In this document: positions 9,241 through 18,677 of the stretch, in pieces | Position numbering within the stretch: position 1 is the first letter of the stretch | Layout of the letters: each line of letters opens with the position of its first letter | Assembly (NCBI GenBank): GCA_016781525.1 | Contig: JADDQE010000263.1 | Location: forward strand, 1-64,000 | Direction: 5' to 3' | From: a bacterium | GTDB taxonomy: Bacteria > Chloroflexota > Chloroflexia > Chloroflexales > Kallotenuaceae | Length of the DNA: 64,000 bases | Notes under the pieces: generated by a model | Databases searched by the model: none | The model's input: only the letters and a program-made list of their open reading frames with translations | Told to the model about the DNA's origin: nothing | Position numbers and translations under genes: made by a program

Positions 9241-11373
9241 CTACTCGCCTGGCACGGCGTCATACATTGCACGAACCTTCGCGCGCCACTCTACAAGCTC
9301 GGCCCTCCACTTCTTCAGCTCGCTGGGCGCTCGCTCGGCTGCCAAATTCATCTGTTCAGCTGGGTCAGACGCGAGGTTGAAGAACTCCTCGGGCCGGTCA
9401 TCGAAGTGGTAGATGAATTTCTGGTACCCTTTCAAGCTCGCCATGCACCCTTTTTCACCTGAGCAACTGAACATCAAGGTGCGGTTCTCTGGCAGTGGCC
9501 GCAGAAACGAGGTGCCATTGTACGGCCCGCCCTGGATTTGGTAGCCTAAAAGGTCGGCGACAGTCGGGAGGATATCCAATTGGGTCACTGGCCCTTCGAT
9601 GCGCTCGCCGTGCATATAGCGCTGCGGGTCATGGATCAGCAGGGGTATCCGCAGACCTTCTTCGTAAATCGCGTTGTCGTGCCCATTTCGCCCATGCTCT
9701 CCGAAGCCCTGTCCATGGTCGCCCAAGAGGACGAAGATAGTATCCTCGTACAGGCCCAGCTGGCGGTATTGGTCGAATAGGTGCTTGAGAAAGAAATCCT
9801 GGTTGCGAACGCTGTTCAAGTAGCGGTTAACAACGTCGTCGTCCGTATAGGCCACCCGACCGTAGCGCTTCTGGGGCGCTAGGTAGTCGTGGTGTGGCGC
9901 CGACGTAAGGTAGGCGGTCAGAAAGGGCTCGTCGCGATGCTGCTCCAGCCAGGCTCGACTTGGCTCCAACATAACCTCGTCCTCGAGCCCGAAGTAGTTT
10001 GTGGGCTCGAACCCCACGGTGTTCATGTGCTCCAAGGAATAAAAGTCCTCGTAGCCAAGGTTCTCCAGAATCTGCTGGCTATTTTCAAATGTCTTCACCT
10101 GCGACATAAAGTACGCCGTATTGTAGCCCTGTGCCTTTAGTAGATGAGGTAAACAGATGTCGGGTAGCGTGCTCGGTATCGCCAGTAGCCTCGTCCTGGG
10201 AGCATCGAGTGGCGGATAGATGCCACAGTTGATCGCAGTCAGAGCGTTGTGGGTATGTGGGATAACCGCGTAGGCTCGCTCTACGAGTAGACTACGCTTG
10301 GCTAACTCGTCCAGGAAGGGCGTCGTCGGTAGCGCCTTGTTATAGGGGGTGGTGGCCGATGCGCGAGTAGACTCTAGAAAGATCAACACGACGTTGCGGC
10401 GCTTGTTTGAGGAGGCCGGTACAAGGCTTGCTTGCTGCGGGATCGGCTTGACATCAAGGCCCGTTGGGACCTCCGGCAGCTCCTCGCCTTGGGCCACGTC
10501 GATACTGGTCACCATTACGTTGACGACGGCATCGCGCGCGAAGGATTTACTGACACCTGTGGAGCTTACGCCCGGCAACAGGGATAGCCCGAAAAACGTG
10601 GTCGCGCCAAGCAGCAGGCCGGTCGTCCAAAAGGGTCGAGACCAAGCCCGTACTTTCTTGGAATGATTGGCGTCCTGACGGGCCCACTGCCCGACCAAGT
10701 ACGCCGCCAGAGGTGGCGCGATCAGCGAGTACACGACGGCGCCGACGACGAGCGCCAGAATTCCGGCACTGGCTTCACTCGCTATCAAACCACCCAGTTC
10801 GTCGAAGGCAGTGACGCCAAGGACAACCGTCTCAGAGTTGAGCGTCGAACCCGTCGCGTTGAAATATTGGTACGCGATCGTGCTGATCAAGACGACACAG
10901 ACCGTGGCCAGGTGAAACAACACAACGATGATTGGGCGAAATAGACCTTTCCTCAGCGCCGCGAACAATCCGATCCAAAGGCAGACATAGCCCAAGCTGA
11001 AGAATAGATCAGACTGGATAAGCCCAACATCGGTAGTGAAACCGCTGGGCCTTGGCTCCTGCAGGGGAATCTGCATGAGGACAAGCGCTTTGCTGGGCTC
11101 GTTTGCCCGCGGTCTCGTCGCTATAAGGTGAATCCTTAGCACCAGGTCGTATATGACGAAAGGAATCAGAAGACTGAGCAGGTAAGCCCAGTCGCGTGCG
11201 CCGAGTAGAGGCTGAGCTCCATGATTTGCGAAATTGCCTGTTTTAATTGACATAAAACGCCTTGCTGCTAAAAGGCTACCGGGGTAGCTGTCAGATACGT
11301 GTAAACTCGGGTTGAAAACATTGTTGTGAACGCTTTCTAGATTGTGGACGTAATTATACAAAGGACTGGACAT
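9241..11373 (-). CDS. Membrane-anchored sulfatase / LTA-synthase-like phosphotransferase
   Basis: N-terminal TM helices; RNVVLIFLESTRASATTPYNK...TPFLDELAKRS...LLGDHGQGFGEHGRNGHDNAIYEEGLRIPLLI sulfatase motifs. Confidence 0.85.
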   Translation of the reverse strand: MSSPLYNYVHNLESVHNNVFNPSLHVSDSYPGSLLAARRFMSIKTGNFANHGAQPLLGARDWAYLLSLLIPFVIYDLVLRIHLIATRPRANEPSKALVLMQIPLQEPRPSGFTTDVGLIQSDLFFSLGYVCLWIGLFAALRKGLFRPIIVVLFHLATVCVVLISTIAYQYFNATGSTLNSETVVLGVTAFDELGGLIASEASAGILALVVGAVVYSLIAPPLAAYLVGQWARQDANHSKKVRAWSRPFWTTGLLLGATTFFGLSLLPGVSSTGVSKSFARDAVVNVMVTSIDVAQGEELPEVPTGLDVKPIPQQASLVPASSNKRRNVVLIFLESTRASATTPYNKALPTTPFLDELAKRSLLVERAYAVIPHTHNALTAINCGIYPPLDAPRTRLLAIPSTLPDICLPHLLKAQGYNTAYFMSQVKTFENSQQILENLGYEDFYSLEHMNTVGFEPTNYFGLEDEVMLEPSRAWLEQHRDEPFLTAYLTSAPHHDYLAPQKRYGRVAYTDDDVVNRYLNSVRNQDFFLKHLFDQYRQLGLYEDTIFVLLGDHGQGFGEHGRNGHDNAIYEEGLRIPLLIHDPQRYMHGERIEGPVTQLDILPTVADLLGYQIQGGPYNGTSFLRPLPENRTLMFSCSGEKGCMASLKGYQKFIYHFDDRPEEFFNLASDPAEQMNLAAERAPSELKKWRAELVEWRAKVRAMYDAVPGE

Positions 11374-11559
11374 CTGGTTCTTGGGAATTTCGCGTGATTC
11401 TGCGCATCAATCCGCAGCAAGTGGTGTTTCCGGTCCCGCCCTTGACGTCAGGTGAGCCTGCACTGTCACGCAAATGCTGGCGACACCTGTGGCAACATCC
11501 GAACATTGTATAATCTGCTGTCGACCTTGTGATGCAGCAGTCTCCGGTACAGATTATGC

Positions 11560-11760
11560 GTGAGAGGCGACCAGGAGGATGCTGTGCTGCGGCTCTTTTT
11601 TGCGACCGATATTCATGGCTCGGATATTTGTTGGAAGAAGTTTCTCAACGCTGGGAAATTTTATCAGGCCAACGTGCTGGTGCTGGGCGACCATATCCAT
11701 GAGGCCAAGGGCGCCGTGCGGCTCAAGCAGACCTTGGACAAGGAAATCCCGGTCGAGTAA
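11560..11760 (+). pseudogene. Metallophosphoesterase with large internal deletion
   Basis: [34 protein letters not shown] (N-terminal DxH/GD motifs) runs straight into [15 protein letters not shown] (C-terminal GHxH-type region); only 66 aa. Confidence 0.65.
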
Positions 11761-11825
11761 GCGGCAGCCCCGAGGCTCCCTAGGATGTGGTGCGGCGCCG
11801 CAGCGTATAAAGGATTGACCCTGAT

Positions 11826-12572
11826 ATGCCGAAGCAGGGGAATTTGACAGACTTCCACTGTGTCATTTTCGACAAGGACGGCACCCTGATCGACTTTTGG
11901 GCGATGTGGGCGAGCTGGATCCGTGAGCTCGCTCAACGCCTCGATCTGGTTGCAGGCAAGGATATTACAACGCCGCTTTTCCGCGGAGTTGGCTTCGATC
12001 CGGTGGGCGACGCGATCGATCCACTAGGACCGCTGGCGTTGATGCCGCTCGATGAGTTTCGGGCCCTCGTAGCAGGTGTCGTGGAAGCCGCCGGTGTCCC
12101 CGACCCCGCCGCAGTTGTTACCGCCGCGTGGTGCGCTCCAGATCCCGTGGCTACTGCCAAGCCATTGGCCGACTTGCCCGCGCTTTTTGATGCACTCAGC
12201 GCAGCGGGTCTCCAGATTGCGATCGCGACAAGCGATAACCGTGCGCTGACGGAGGCAACTTTGGACGCGCTCGGCATTACTAGATACCTTGCAGCCGTGC
12301 TGTGCGCGGACGACGGCCTACCGATCAAACCTGCGCCCGATATGATCCTCGCAATTTGCGAGCGTCTCGGTGTTCGGCCCGCGGATGCTGTGATGGTCGG
12401 CGACTCGATCGTCGATGTGCAGATGGGGCGGGCCGCACAGGTTGGCCTTGTCGTCGGTGTGCTATCGGGGCTGAGCGACGAGGCGCTCCTCCAGCCGTAT
12501 GCCGATCTTGTCCTGCCGTCGATTGCCGATCTCGTCCGCACGGGAGCTGCGCAGTCGTTTTCAGACGTCTAG
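11826..12572 (+). CDS. HAD family hydrolase (phosphoglycolate-phosphatase-like)
   Basis: CVIFDKDGTLIDFWAMW...IATSDNR...KPAPDMI...MVGDSIVDVQMG. Confidence 0.9.
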   Translation: MPKQGNLTDFHCVIFDKDGTLIDFWAMWASWIRELAQRLDLVAGKDITTPLFRGVGFDPVGDAIDPLGPLALMPLDEFRALVAGVVEAAGVPDPAAVVTAAWCAPDPVATAKPLADLPALFDALSAAGLQIAIATSDNRALTEATLDALGITRYLAAVLCADDGLPIKPAPDMILAICERLGVRPADAVMVGDSIVDVQMGRAAQVGLVVGVLSGLSDEALLQPYADLVLPSIADLVRTGAAQSFSDV

Positions 12573-12663
12573 CATGCCGATCCCGCGCATGCCTTTGTGG
12601 TCGTCGAGGCGTTCTTCCTTAGGCTCGCCCATAACACCGCCTTAACTAAGCAGGGCCAGCACA

Positions 12664-13485
12664 TCATTGCTGACCCTGCTGGTGTTGCCGTGCCTCTAGA
12701 GCGTCGAGGAGTGCCTCAGGCTGCCAGGCTAGGGGGAGACCCAGGCGTGCCGTCAGTCGAGCCAGCTGGGGAAGCTCGACTGCCGTCTGTTCCAGAACCT
12801 CGGGGCGTCCAAATACTTCCTCGGCGGGACCATCCAGCAGTACGCGTCCTCCGCCGAGAACGATTAGGCGATGGCAGTGGTCCGCGCAAAAGTCGATATC
12901 GTGACTAATCGTAATGACAGTCCGGCCGGCAGCACGCAGGTTGTCGATGATCGCCCCGATTACCTGAATACCGCGTGCGTCTTGTCCGGTCGTAGGCTCA
13001 TCCAGTACTAAAATAGGAGTGTCCATAGCGAGAACAGAGGCGAGAGTGACACGCTTACGCAGAGCCGGAAGCAAATCATGGGGGTGGTCCTCGGCGAACT
13101 CGGTCAGCTCGGTTAAGCGGAGCGCTTGTGTGACGAGAGCGGTCGCCCGGTCGGCAGGGTAGCCGAGGTTGCGCGGCCCGAACGCCAGCTCGTCGCGCAC
13201 TGTCCGCTTGAAGATTTGGTGTTCAGGGTGCTGGAAGACGTAGCCAACCTGCGCGGCGAGCTTGGCGACCGTATGCTGGCGAGTGTCCAGGTCTCCAATC
13301 AACACGCGCCCCTGCGTGGGCTGCAGCAGCCCATTGAGCTGGCGGGCGAGGGTCGTCTTGCCGGCGCCATTTTGGCCGATGAGGGCGATACTCTCACCGG
13401 GCGCAATCGAGAACGAGATATTTTGTAGTGCGACGACACCATTGGGATAGGTGTACGCGACCTGCTCCACGTGCAGCGGAATCAT
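12664..13485 (-). CDS. ECF transporter ATPase
   Basis: Walker A GQNGAGKTT, Walker B ILVLDEPTTGQD, H-loop TISHD; second ATPase of an S-T-A-A operon. Confidence 0.92.
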   Translation of the reverse strand: MIPLHVEQVAYTYPNGVVALQNISFSIAPGESIALIGQNGAGKTTLARQLNGLLQPTQGRVLIGDLDTRQHTVAKLAAQVGYVFQHPEHQIFKRTVRDELAFGPRNLGYPADRATALVTQALRLTELTEFAEDHPHDLLPALRKRVTLASVLAMDTPILVLDEPTTGQDARGIQVIGAIIDNLRAAGRTVITISHDIDFCADHCHRLIVLGGGRVLLDGPAEEVFGRPEVLEQTAVELPQLARLTARLGLPLAWQPEALLDALEARQHQQGQQ

Positions 13486-14357
13486 TTCGGGTACTCACCC
13501 TCGGCCTGCGTGGGGAGCCGCGCCTCACCAAAGCCGTAGACTGCTTGGTCGAGCGTCACCGGCAGCGGCAGATCTGTCGGCCACAGGCTGCGCTCAAGAC
13601 CAGCCCGCGCGGCGGTCGTGTAGCGCGACACGGCGACGCCCAGACGTGCAGCCTCAGGGTCTGCCAGCACCTTTTGGGGTGGGCCATCCAGTTGCACGCG
13701 GCCCTCGTCCAGAACGATTACTCGATCGGCGAAGGCTGCAACCATCTCGGGCTTATGCTCGACCAGCAGTACGGTAACGCCGGTCTCCGCTAGGCCTTTG
13801 ATTGCTTGAAAGACCTCTTGCGTACCGAGCGGATCGAGCTGTGACGTCGGTTCGTCCAGCAGCAGCACGCGCGGACCCATTACCAAGATGGAGGCGAGCG
13901 CCACACGCTGCTGCTGACCTCCCGAGAGCTCGAATGGCGAGCGTTCCGCAAGGGTAGTGATGCCCAATTTCTCAAGCACATCCGCGATGCGTTCCTGCAT
14001 TTCCGCCCGCGGAATACCAAGATTCTCCAATCCAAAAGCCAGCTCCTCACGCACCGTATAGCGCGCACCGGAGATCTGATTGAGGGGATTGTGGAAGACC
14101 AGGCCGCAGTGCTTTACTAGTTCGCCCAGCGGATGCTCGACCGTTTGCCGGCCGTTGACGATTACATCGCCGACAAGCTCTCCATTGAAATGGTGCGGCG
14201 CAAAACCGGCGATGACGTAGCAGAGCGTAGACTTGCCGGCTCCATTTGGGCCAACCACGGCGCACAGCTCGCCAGCCTGAATCGCGAGATCAACTCCATT
14301 GAGCGTGGGGAGCTCTGCACCTGGATAGGTGTACCGGACGCCACGCAGTTCGATCAT
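13482..14357 (-). CDS. ECF transporter ATPase
   Basis: Walker A GPNGAGKST, signature LSGGQQQRVALAS, Walker B LLLDEPTSQLDP; start at MIELRGVRYTYPG. Confidence 0.92.
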   Translation of the reverse strand: MIELRGVRYTYPGAELPTLNGVDLAIQAGELCAVVGPNGAGKSTLCYVIAGFAPHHFNGELVGDVIVNGRQTVEHPLGELVKHCGLVFHNPLNQISGARYTVREELAFGLENLGIPRAEMQERIADVLEKLGITTLAERSPFELSGGQQQRVALASILVMGPRVLLLDEPTSQLDPLGTQEVFQAIKGLAETGVTVLLVEHKPEMVAAFADRVIVLDEGRVQLDGPPQKVLADPEAARLGVAVSRYTTAARAGLERSLWPTDLPLPVTLDQAVYGFGEARLPTQAEGEYPK

Positions 14358-15130
14358 TGCAGCGCCTCCAAGAGCCGCCATGCGATGAGCCCCGCGATAC
14401 CGAGAACAACGGCCCACCGGGCTATGCGCTCCGCAGCTGGGTCCCGCAGATCGTAAAGGCTTGTCTTTGCGCTTGTCGCACTAAACGCTCGGGCTTCCAA
14501 TGCCAGCGTGCGTTCCTCAACGTCGAGGAGGGCGCCGAGCACGAGCGGCCCGACCAGCGGGCCGAGCGCGCGCATTCGCACCAGCAGTGACCCTTGTGTT
14601 TCAAGGCCTCGTGCACGCTGCGCGTCGATGATCGTCCGGGCCCGCTCGCGCATCTGTGGCACAATCTGCAGCGTTGTGACGACGACATAGGCGAGCGGTG
14701 GCGGAAACCCCTTTTGAACCAATCCCGTCATCAAAAGGCCGGGGTGCGTTGTCAAGAGCGTCAGCAAGAGCGCGCCCGTAATCAGTAAAATTCGAACCGT
14801 GGACGCGAAAGCAAAGCGAACCCCCTCAGCTTTAACCGTAAGAGGACCGAGGCGCGCAAGAATCTGTGTTCCCTCCGGAAAAAAGAAACTCTGTATCAAG
14901 AACAGAGAGATCGCAAACGGCAAGAGCAGCCGCCAGCTCGTCGACAAAAACGGGCCGGGTACTTGTGCGACATAGCTGAGGGGCACCAGCACAGCTACGT
15001 ACAACAGCAGCGGAGCCCAGTCCACTGGAGCTCCCAGCGCAACCGCAATCAGTCCGAAGCTTAGCGTAAGCTTCGTGAGCGGATGGAGCCGGTGAATCGG
15101 GCTGTCGCGCGGTTGGTAGAGCGAGATCAT
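14354..15130 (-). CDS. ECF transporter transmembrane (T) component, EcfT-like
   Basis: Multi-TM protein with HPLTKL near the N-terminus and coupling-helix-like ARG motifs (DAQRARGLE, ALEARAFS). Confidence 0.88.
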   Translation of the reverse strand: MISLYQPRDSPIHRLHPLTKLTLSFGLIAVALGAPVDWAPLLLYVAVLVPLSYVAQVPGPFLSTSWRLLLPFAISLFLIQSFFFPEGTQILARLGPLTVKAEGVRFAFASTVRILLITGALLLTLLTTHPGLLMTGLVQKGFPPPLAYVVVTTLQIVPQMRERARTIIDAQRARGLETQGSLLVRMRALGPLVGPLVLGALLDVEERTLALEARAFSATSAKTSLYDLRDPAAERIARWAVVLGIAGLIAWRLLEALQ

Positions 15131-15906
15131 CGTGGCAGCTGTGAGGCGGTTGTGCCGGACTGGCTAAAACGTGACCGGACCCGCGGCGGCAGCGCGACCA
15201 CGATGAAGTAGACGATGACGAATGAGATGAGCTTGTCGAGCGGATCCGCGGCCAAGCCTTGGAAGGTCGACGCCTGCAGCAGGGTCGCTCCATATGCCCT
15301 AAATGCGGCAACCAATGCATCTGTGCCGCCGCCGGTCACTCCACCGAAGATAAATGCCGACAGAGGGGCCGACAGCAGTGCGGCAACAAGGCCGGTGAGT
15401 AGGCCCGCGATTGGAACCAGATAGATGCGCTTGAACCAGCCGAGCCGAGCAAACAACCCGGCAAGCAGCCCGATCACGATCGCTACGACCGCGAATGGCA
15501 GTGGCACGGCGCGAAAAAGCCCCCAGATAATATTGGCGAGACCGCCGGTGGCCGCCCCTGCCCACGGGCCGACCAGCACACCGACCAGGACCGTTCCGAT
15601 CGAGTCGAGGTATAGGGGAAGTTTGAGAAGCGTCACAATCTCACCGATCACGATGTTGATCGCGATGGCGAGCGGAATAAGCGCGTAGGTCGACGTCGTA
15701 AACTGGCGCGCAACCCCCCAGATAATCAGCCCCGCCCCGATCAAATAGCCGGCGAGGGCAATCAGTGCTCCAGTGTTCGCTGTGGGCGACTGATCGAGAC
15801 CGCTGGGCCGCGAAAGTACCAGAAGAAGGTATGTTGCGGCGACGACGGCAAGACCGGCTCCAACTAGGAGCCACTGTGGACGTGATTGTGAGGCGCCGTA
15901 ACGCAT
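15127..15906 (-). CDS. ECF transporter substrate-binding (S) component
   Basis: Hydrophobic protein with LPLYLDSIGTVLVGVLVGPWAGAATGGLANIIWG; first gene of the ECF operon. Confidence 0.82.
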   Translation of the reverse strand: MRYGASQSRPQWLLVGAGLAVVAATYLLLVLSRPSGLDQSPTANTGALIALAGYLIGAGLIIWGVARQFTTSTYALIPLAIAINIVIGEIVTLLKLPLYLDSIGTVLVGVLVGPWAGAATGGLANIIWGLFRAVPLPFAVVAIVIGLLAGLFARLGWFKRIYLVPIAGLLTGLVAALLSAPLSAFIFGGVTGGGTDALVAAFRAYGATLLQASTFQGLAADPLDKLISFVIVYFIVVALPPRVRSRFSQSGTTASQLPR

Positions 15907-16208
15907 CGAAGTCTCCTTGATAGTTCTGTCGTGAGCGTGCTTATTATACGCGACCATCGCCAGTCGCTTGCGGCCCCGACGCTGTTGGAATGCACTGCTG
16001 CAGTGTTCCACTGGTGCGCCGCATACGCTGTTCCGTCGAGACGCGGTCAATCTATTGCGGTCGCGAACGCGTAGTATGGAAGGGAGCAGAAGCCCCTGGG
16101 TGCAGGCTCAATGTAAGAGGGATAGGTGGTAAGGTGGCCGCTTCTCAGCGAACAGGTTTAGGCAAGATCAGCGACGACACCGTGGTGGCCAGCTCAGGAT
16201 CCTTGTGG

Positions 16209-17240
16209 ATGCCAAAGCGTGTGTTGTTCACTCCGGCGGCTTTAGCGGAAGCATGGGGCCGGCAGATTTATGACCGCGTGAGTGCGCTCGGCCTGCCGAT
16301 CGAAGAGCTTCGGAGCAACCGGCTTGTAGGTCTGCGCGGAGCCAATCAGCGTGAGACGTACAACCTGGCGAAACGGACCCTGGCGGTCGTGACTGCTCCG
16401 CCGAGCGCGTTCAAGCTACAGCCCACTCCACCCTCTGCAGATTGGCAACTTAATCTAGCCGAGGGCTGTCCCGCGCACTGTCAGTACTGCTATCTGGCCG
16501 GCAGCCTCCAAGGACCGCCGGTCGTCCGTGTCTTTGCCAATCTGCCGTCGCTCTTAGATAACCTGTCGCGCTACGAACGTCCGGGCGGGACGACGTTTGA
16601 GGCATCCTGTTATACGGACCCGCTCAGTCTGGAGCACCTTACAGGTAGCTTGTCAGAATGTATTCGGCATTTTGGAAGCCGAGCCGCCAACCTAAGCTCC
16701 ACCGCGTTACGCTGGGTTACCAAGTTCGACGCGGTGGATGGCTTGCTGGATTTGCCCCACCATGGTCGGACACGTTGCCGTGTAAGTGTTAATGCCGCGC
16801 CGATCACGGGCCGGATGGAAGGAGGAACCGCCTCGACGTCCTCACGGCTGCAAGCGCTGCGAAAGCTGGCGGCACCCCGTAGCCACGGAGGTGGTAACTA
16901 TCCCGTAGGGTTGGTAATCGCTCCGATCATGCCCATCGACGACTGGCGGACGCACTATCGTCAGCTCCTCGAGGAGGCGCAGCAAGCGCTTGATTTTCCG
17001 TGTGACTTGAGCTTCGAGCTTATTACTCACCGTTTCACGCCTGCCTCCAAGGACGTGTTGCGCGAGTGGTATCCGAAGAGCGGCCTGGATATGAACGAGG
17101 CAACCCGCCGTGTGAAACAGAATCGGTTCGGCAGTACGAAGTACGTTTACCGGCACGAGACAATGGCCGACCTCCGTGCGTTTTTTGAGCGTGAGATCGC
17201 CGTTCGATTCCCGCGAGCGTCACTTCAGTACTGGACATAG
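16209..17240 (+). CDS. Spore photoproduct lyase-family radical SAM protein
   Basis: GCPAHCQYCYLAGSLQG (CxxxCxxC) and overall SPL-like layout; start chosen at MPKRVLFTPAALAEAWG. Confidence 0.85.
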   Translation: MPKRVLFTPAALAEAWGRQIYDRVSALGLPIEELRSNRLVGLRGANQRETYNLAKRTLAVVTAPPSAFKLQPTPPSADWQLNLAEGCPAHCQYCYLAGSLQGPPVVRVFANLPSLLDNLSRYERPGGTTFEASCYTDPLSLEHLTGSLSECIRHFGSRAANLSSTALRWVTKFDAVDGLLDLPHHGRTRCRVSVNAAPITGRMEGGTASTSSRLQALRKLAAPRSHGGGNYPVGLVIAPIMPIDDWRTHYRQLLEEAQQALDFPCDLSFELITHRFTPASKDVLREWYPKSGLDMNEATRRVKQNRFGSTKYVYRHETMADLRAFFEREIAVRFPRASLQYWT

Positions 17241-17703
17241 ACACACTATTGCCCGGTCGATATGCCACCTATCAGACCAGCGGTACTTCAAGGGCTAGCG
17301 CTAGTCCTTCATGATGTTCGTAGCTTGCATGGTGTGCGATACTATGAAACAAAGCTTCGCCCTCCCACGTTTAACCGCTAGATGGAAGGGGCACCGCCGT
17401 GGAACGGGAACCAATCGGTGAGGATGAGCTGCGCGACGCTGGCCGAGCTGTCGAACGCGTGTCACGCGGCGAGGTGGAGCCCTTCGAGCGACTGCTGCGG
17501 GGTATTGTCCATACGCTCGTTGCAACGTATCGTGTGGGCCACACTCGGTGCCAACGGCGAGCTGCCACACGACGGAGGAGGCGCATAGGGCCGGCCACCA
17601 CTGAGTGTCCTGGCGTTCTGCGCTAGCGATGACAATGTCGCAAGGCTGGACGGTGCTCGGACGCGGCAGAAGCTAATGGGACCGGGGTAGGACGGCCTCC
17701 CCG

Positions 17704-17734
17704 ACCGGAGCAGCAGTTTTGCTGCAGCTCCGGT
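17704..17734. terminator. Strong hairpin downstream of the repeat protein
   Basis: ACCGGAGCAGCAG-TTTTG-CTGCAGCTCCGGT, 13-bp arms with one mismatch; no U tract, so terminator role uncertain. Confidence 0.4.
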
Positions 17735-17755
17735 ACTCGGTTGTCGCTGCAGTTG

Positions 17756-18397
17756 TTACATTTTGGCTTGCGGCTGGTCGTCGACCGAGCCCGTGACGGC
17801 GCCAGACTCATCCTCGATCACGAGGCTCTGGGTCGTCGCGGCTTGCAGCTGGTCGTCGACCGAGCCCATGACGGCGCCAGACTCATCCTCGATCACGAGG
17901 CTCTGGGTCGTCGCGGCTTGTGGCTGGTCGTCGACCGAGCCCGTGACGGCGCCAGACTCATCCTCAATCACCAGCCGCTGGGTCGTCGCGGCTTGCGGCT
18001 GCTCGCCGCTGGCCGGCTGGCGCTCGATGCGGTCGACCAATTTGCGTAACTGAAGGTTGAGCTGCTGGATACCGCCGACAAGCGTCTCCTCAACCTCGCG
18101 GACAATCGGTTTTTCGCCGACTTGCTGTAGCGCTCGGCGTGCCTTTTGTTCTAGCTCACTTGCCTCCGGACGTTGTTGAATCGCATGGACCGCGCGCTGC
18201 ACTTGTGTTCCCAGCTCCTCAAAGGCCTCGCTCACTTCACGCCGGATGGTTTGGCCCGGCCCCGTGACGAACGCGCGAAACGTTGATTCAAGCTGTTGGC
18301 CGAGCTGCTGGAGCTCGGCGACAAGCTCTGAGCGCTCGCCCGCTGCCGGCTGGGACTTGCCAGCTTCGGCGTCTTCTGGGCGTGGTAAATGAGACAT
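17756..18397 (-). CDS. Coiled-coil (apolipoprotein-like) protein with C-terminal 25-aa tandem repeats
   Basis: ORF from MSHLPRPEDAEAG; amphipathic N-terminal helices; C-terminal repeats of TTQSLVIEDESGAVTGSVDDQPQAA. Confidence 0.75.
   Translation of the reverse strand: MSHLPRPEDAEAGKSQPAAGERSELVAELQQLGQQLESTFRAFVTGPGQTIRREVSEAFEELGTQVQRAVHAIQQRPEASELEQKARRALQQVGEKPIVREVEETLVGGIQQLNLQLRKLVDRIERQPASGEQPQAATTQRLVIEDESGAVTGSVDDQPQAATTQSLVIEDESGAVMGSVDDQLQAATTQSLVIEDESGAVTGSVDDQPQAKM
17767..17991. repeat. Three tandem copies of a 75-bp unit
   Basis: Units begin cttgc/tggctggtcgtcgaccgagccc at 17767, 17842 and 17917 (period 75 bp = 25 codons), with few differences. Confidence 0.95.
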
Positions 18398-18677
18398 ACA
18401 TACCTCCTGCAGGGTTGTCAAAACCCTTTAAGTCAATACACCGCGTGATGAGTGCGCGTCGTCAGTAAGCCTGTTCTCGGCGGCGCACTCCGCTCATTTA
18501 GACGATCGCCGCCCGCGTGATGTTGCGATCGCGACGGGACGATCGCGCGAGACCCGACGCCGAGCAGGTGGAGTGCGGCCGAAGGAAAACGGATTAGGGT
18601 ATTCAGTGGAAGTAGCGGCCCTGGCTACACTGTGGCGGCGATGCGGCACGTGAAGCATTTGTGATAAGCGAATGCAT

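Noticed and set aside
11933-12541. 202-aa minus ORF opposite the HAD hydrolase
   Set aside because: Antisense shadow; the plus frame carries all HAD motifs.
12649-12680. Hairpin AGCAGGGCCAGC-N8-GCTGACCCTGCT as a bidirectional terminator
   Set aside because: One arm lies in the ABC ATPase coding end and there is no U tract on either strand.
17399-17626. Possible ECF sigma-factor start (VERVSRGEVEPFERLLR)
   Set aside because: Only ~30 residues suggest it; remainder is Arg-rich noise.
17767-17991. 75-bp tandem repeats as a CRISPR array
   Set aside because: Units are contiguous with no unique spacers, and are in-frame coding.
18481-18560. Cluster of CGATCG motifs as a regulatory element
   Set aside because: The motif is frequent throughout this GC-rich window.
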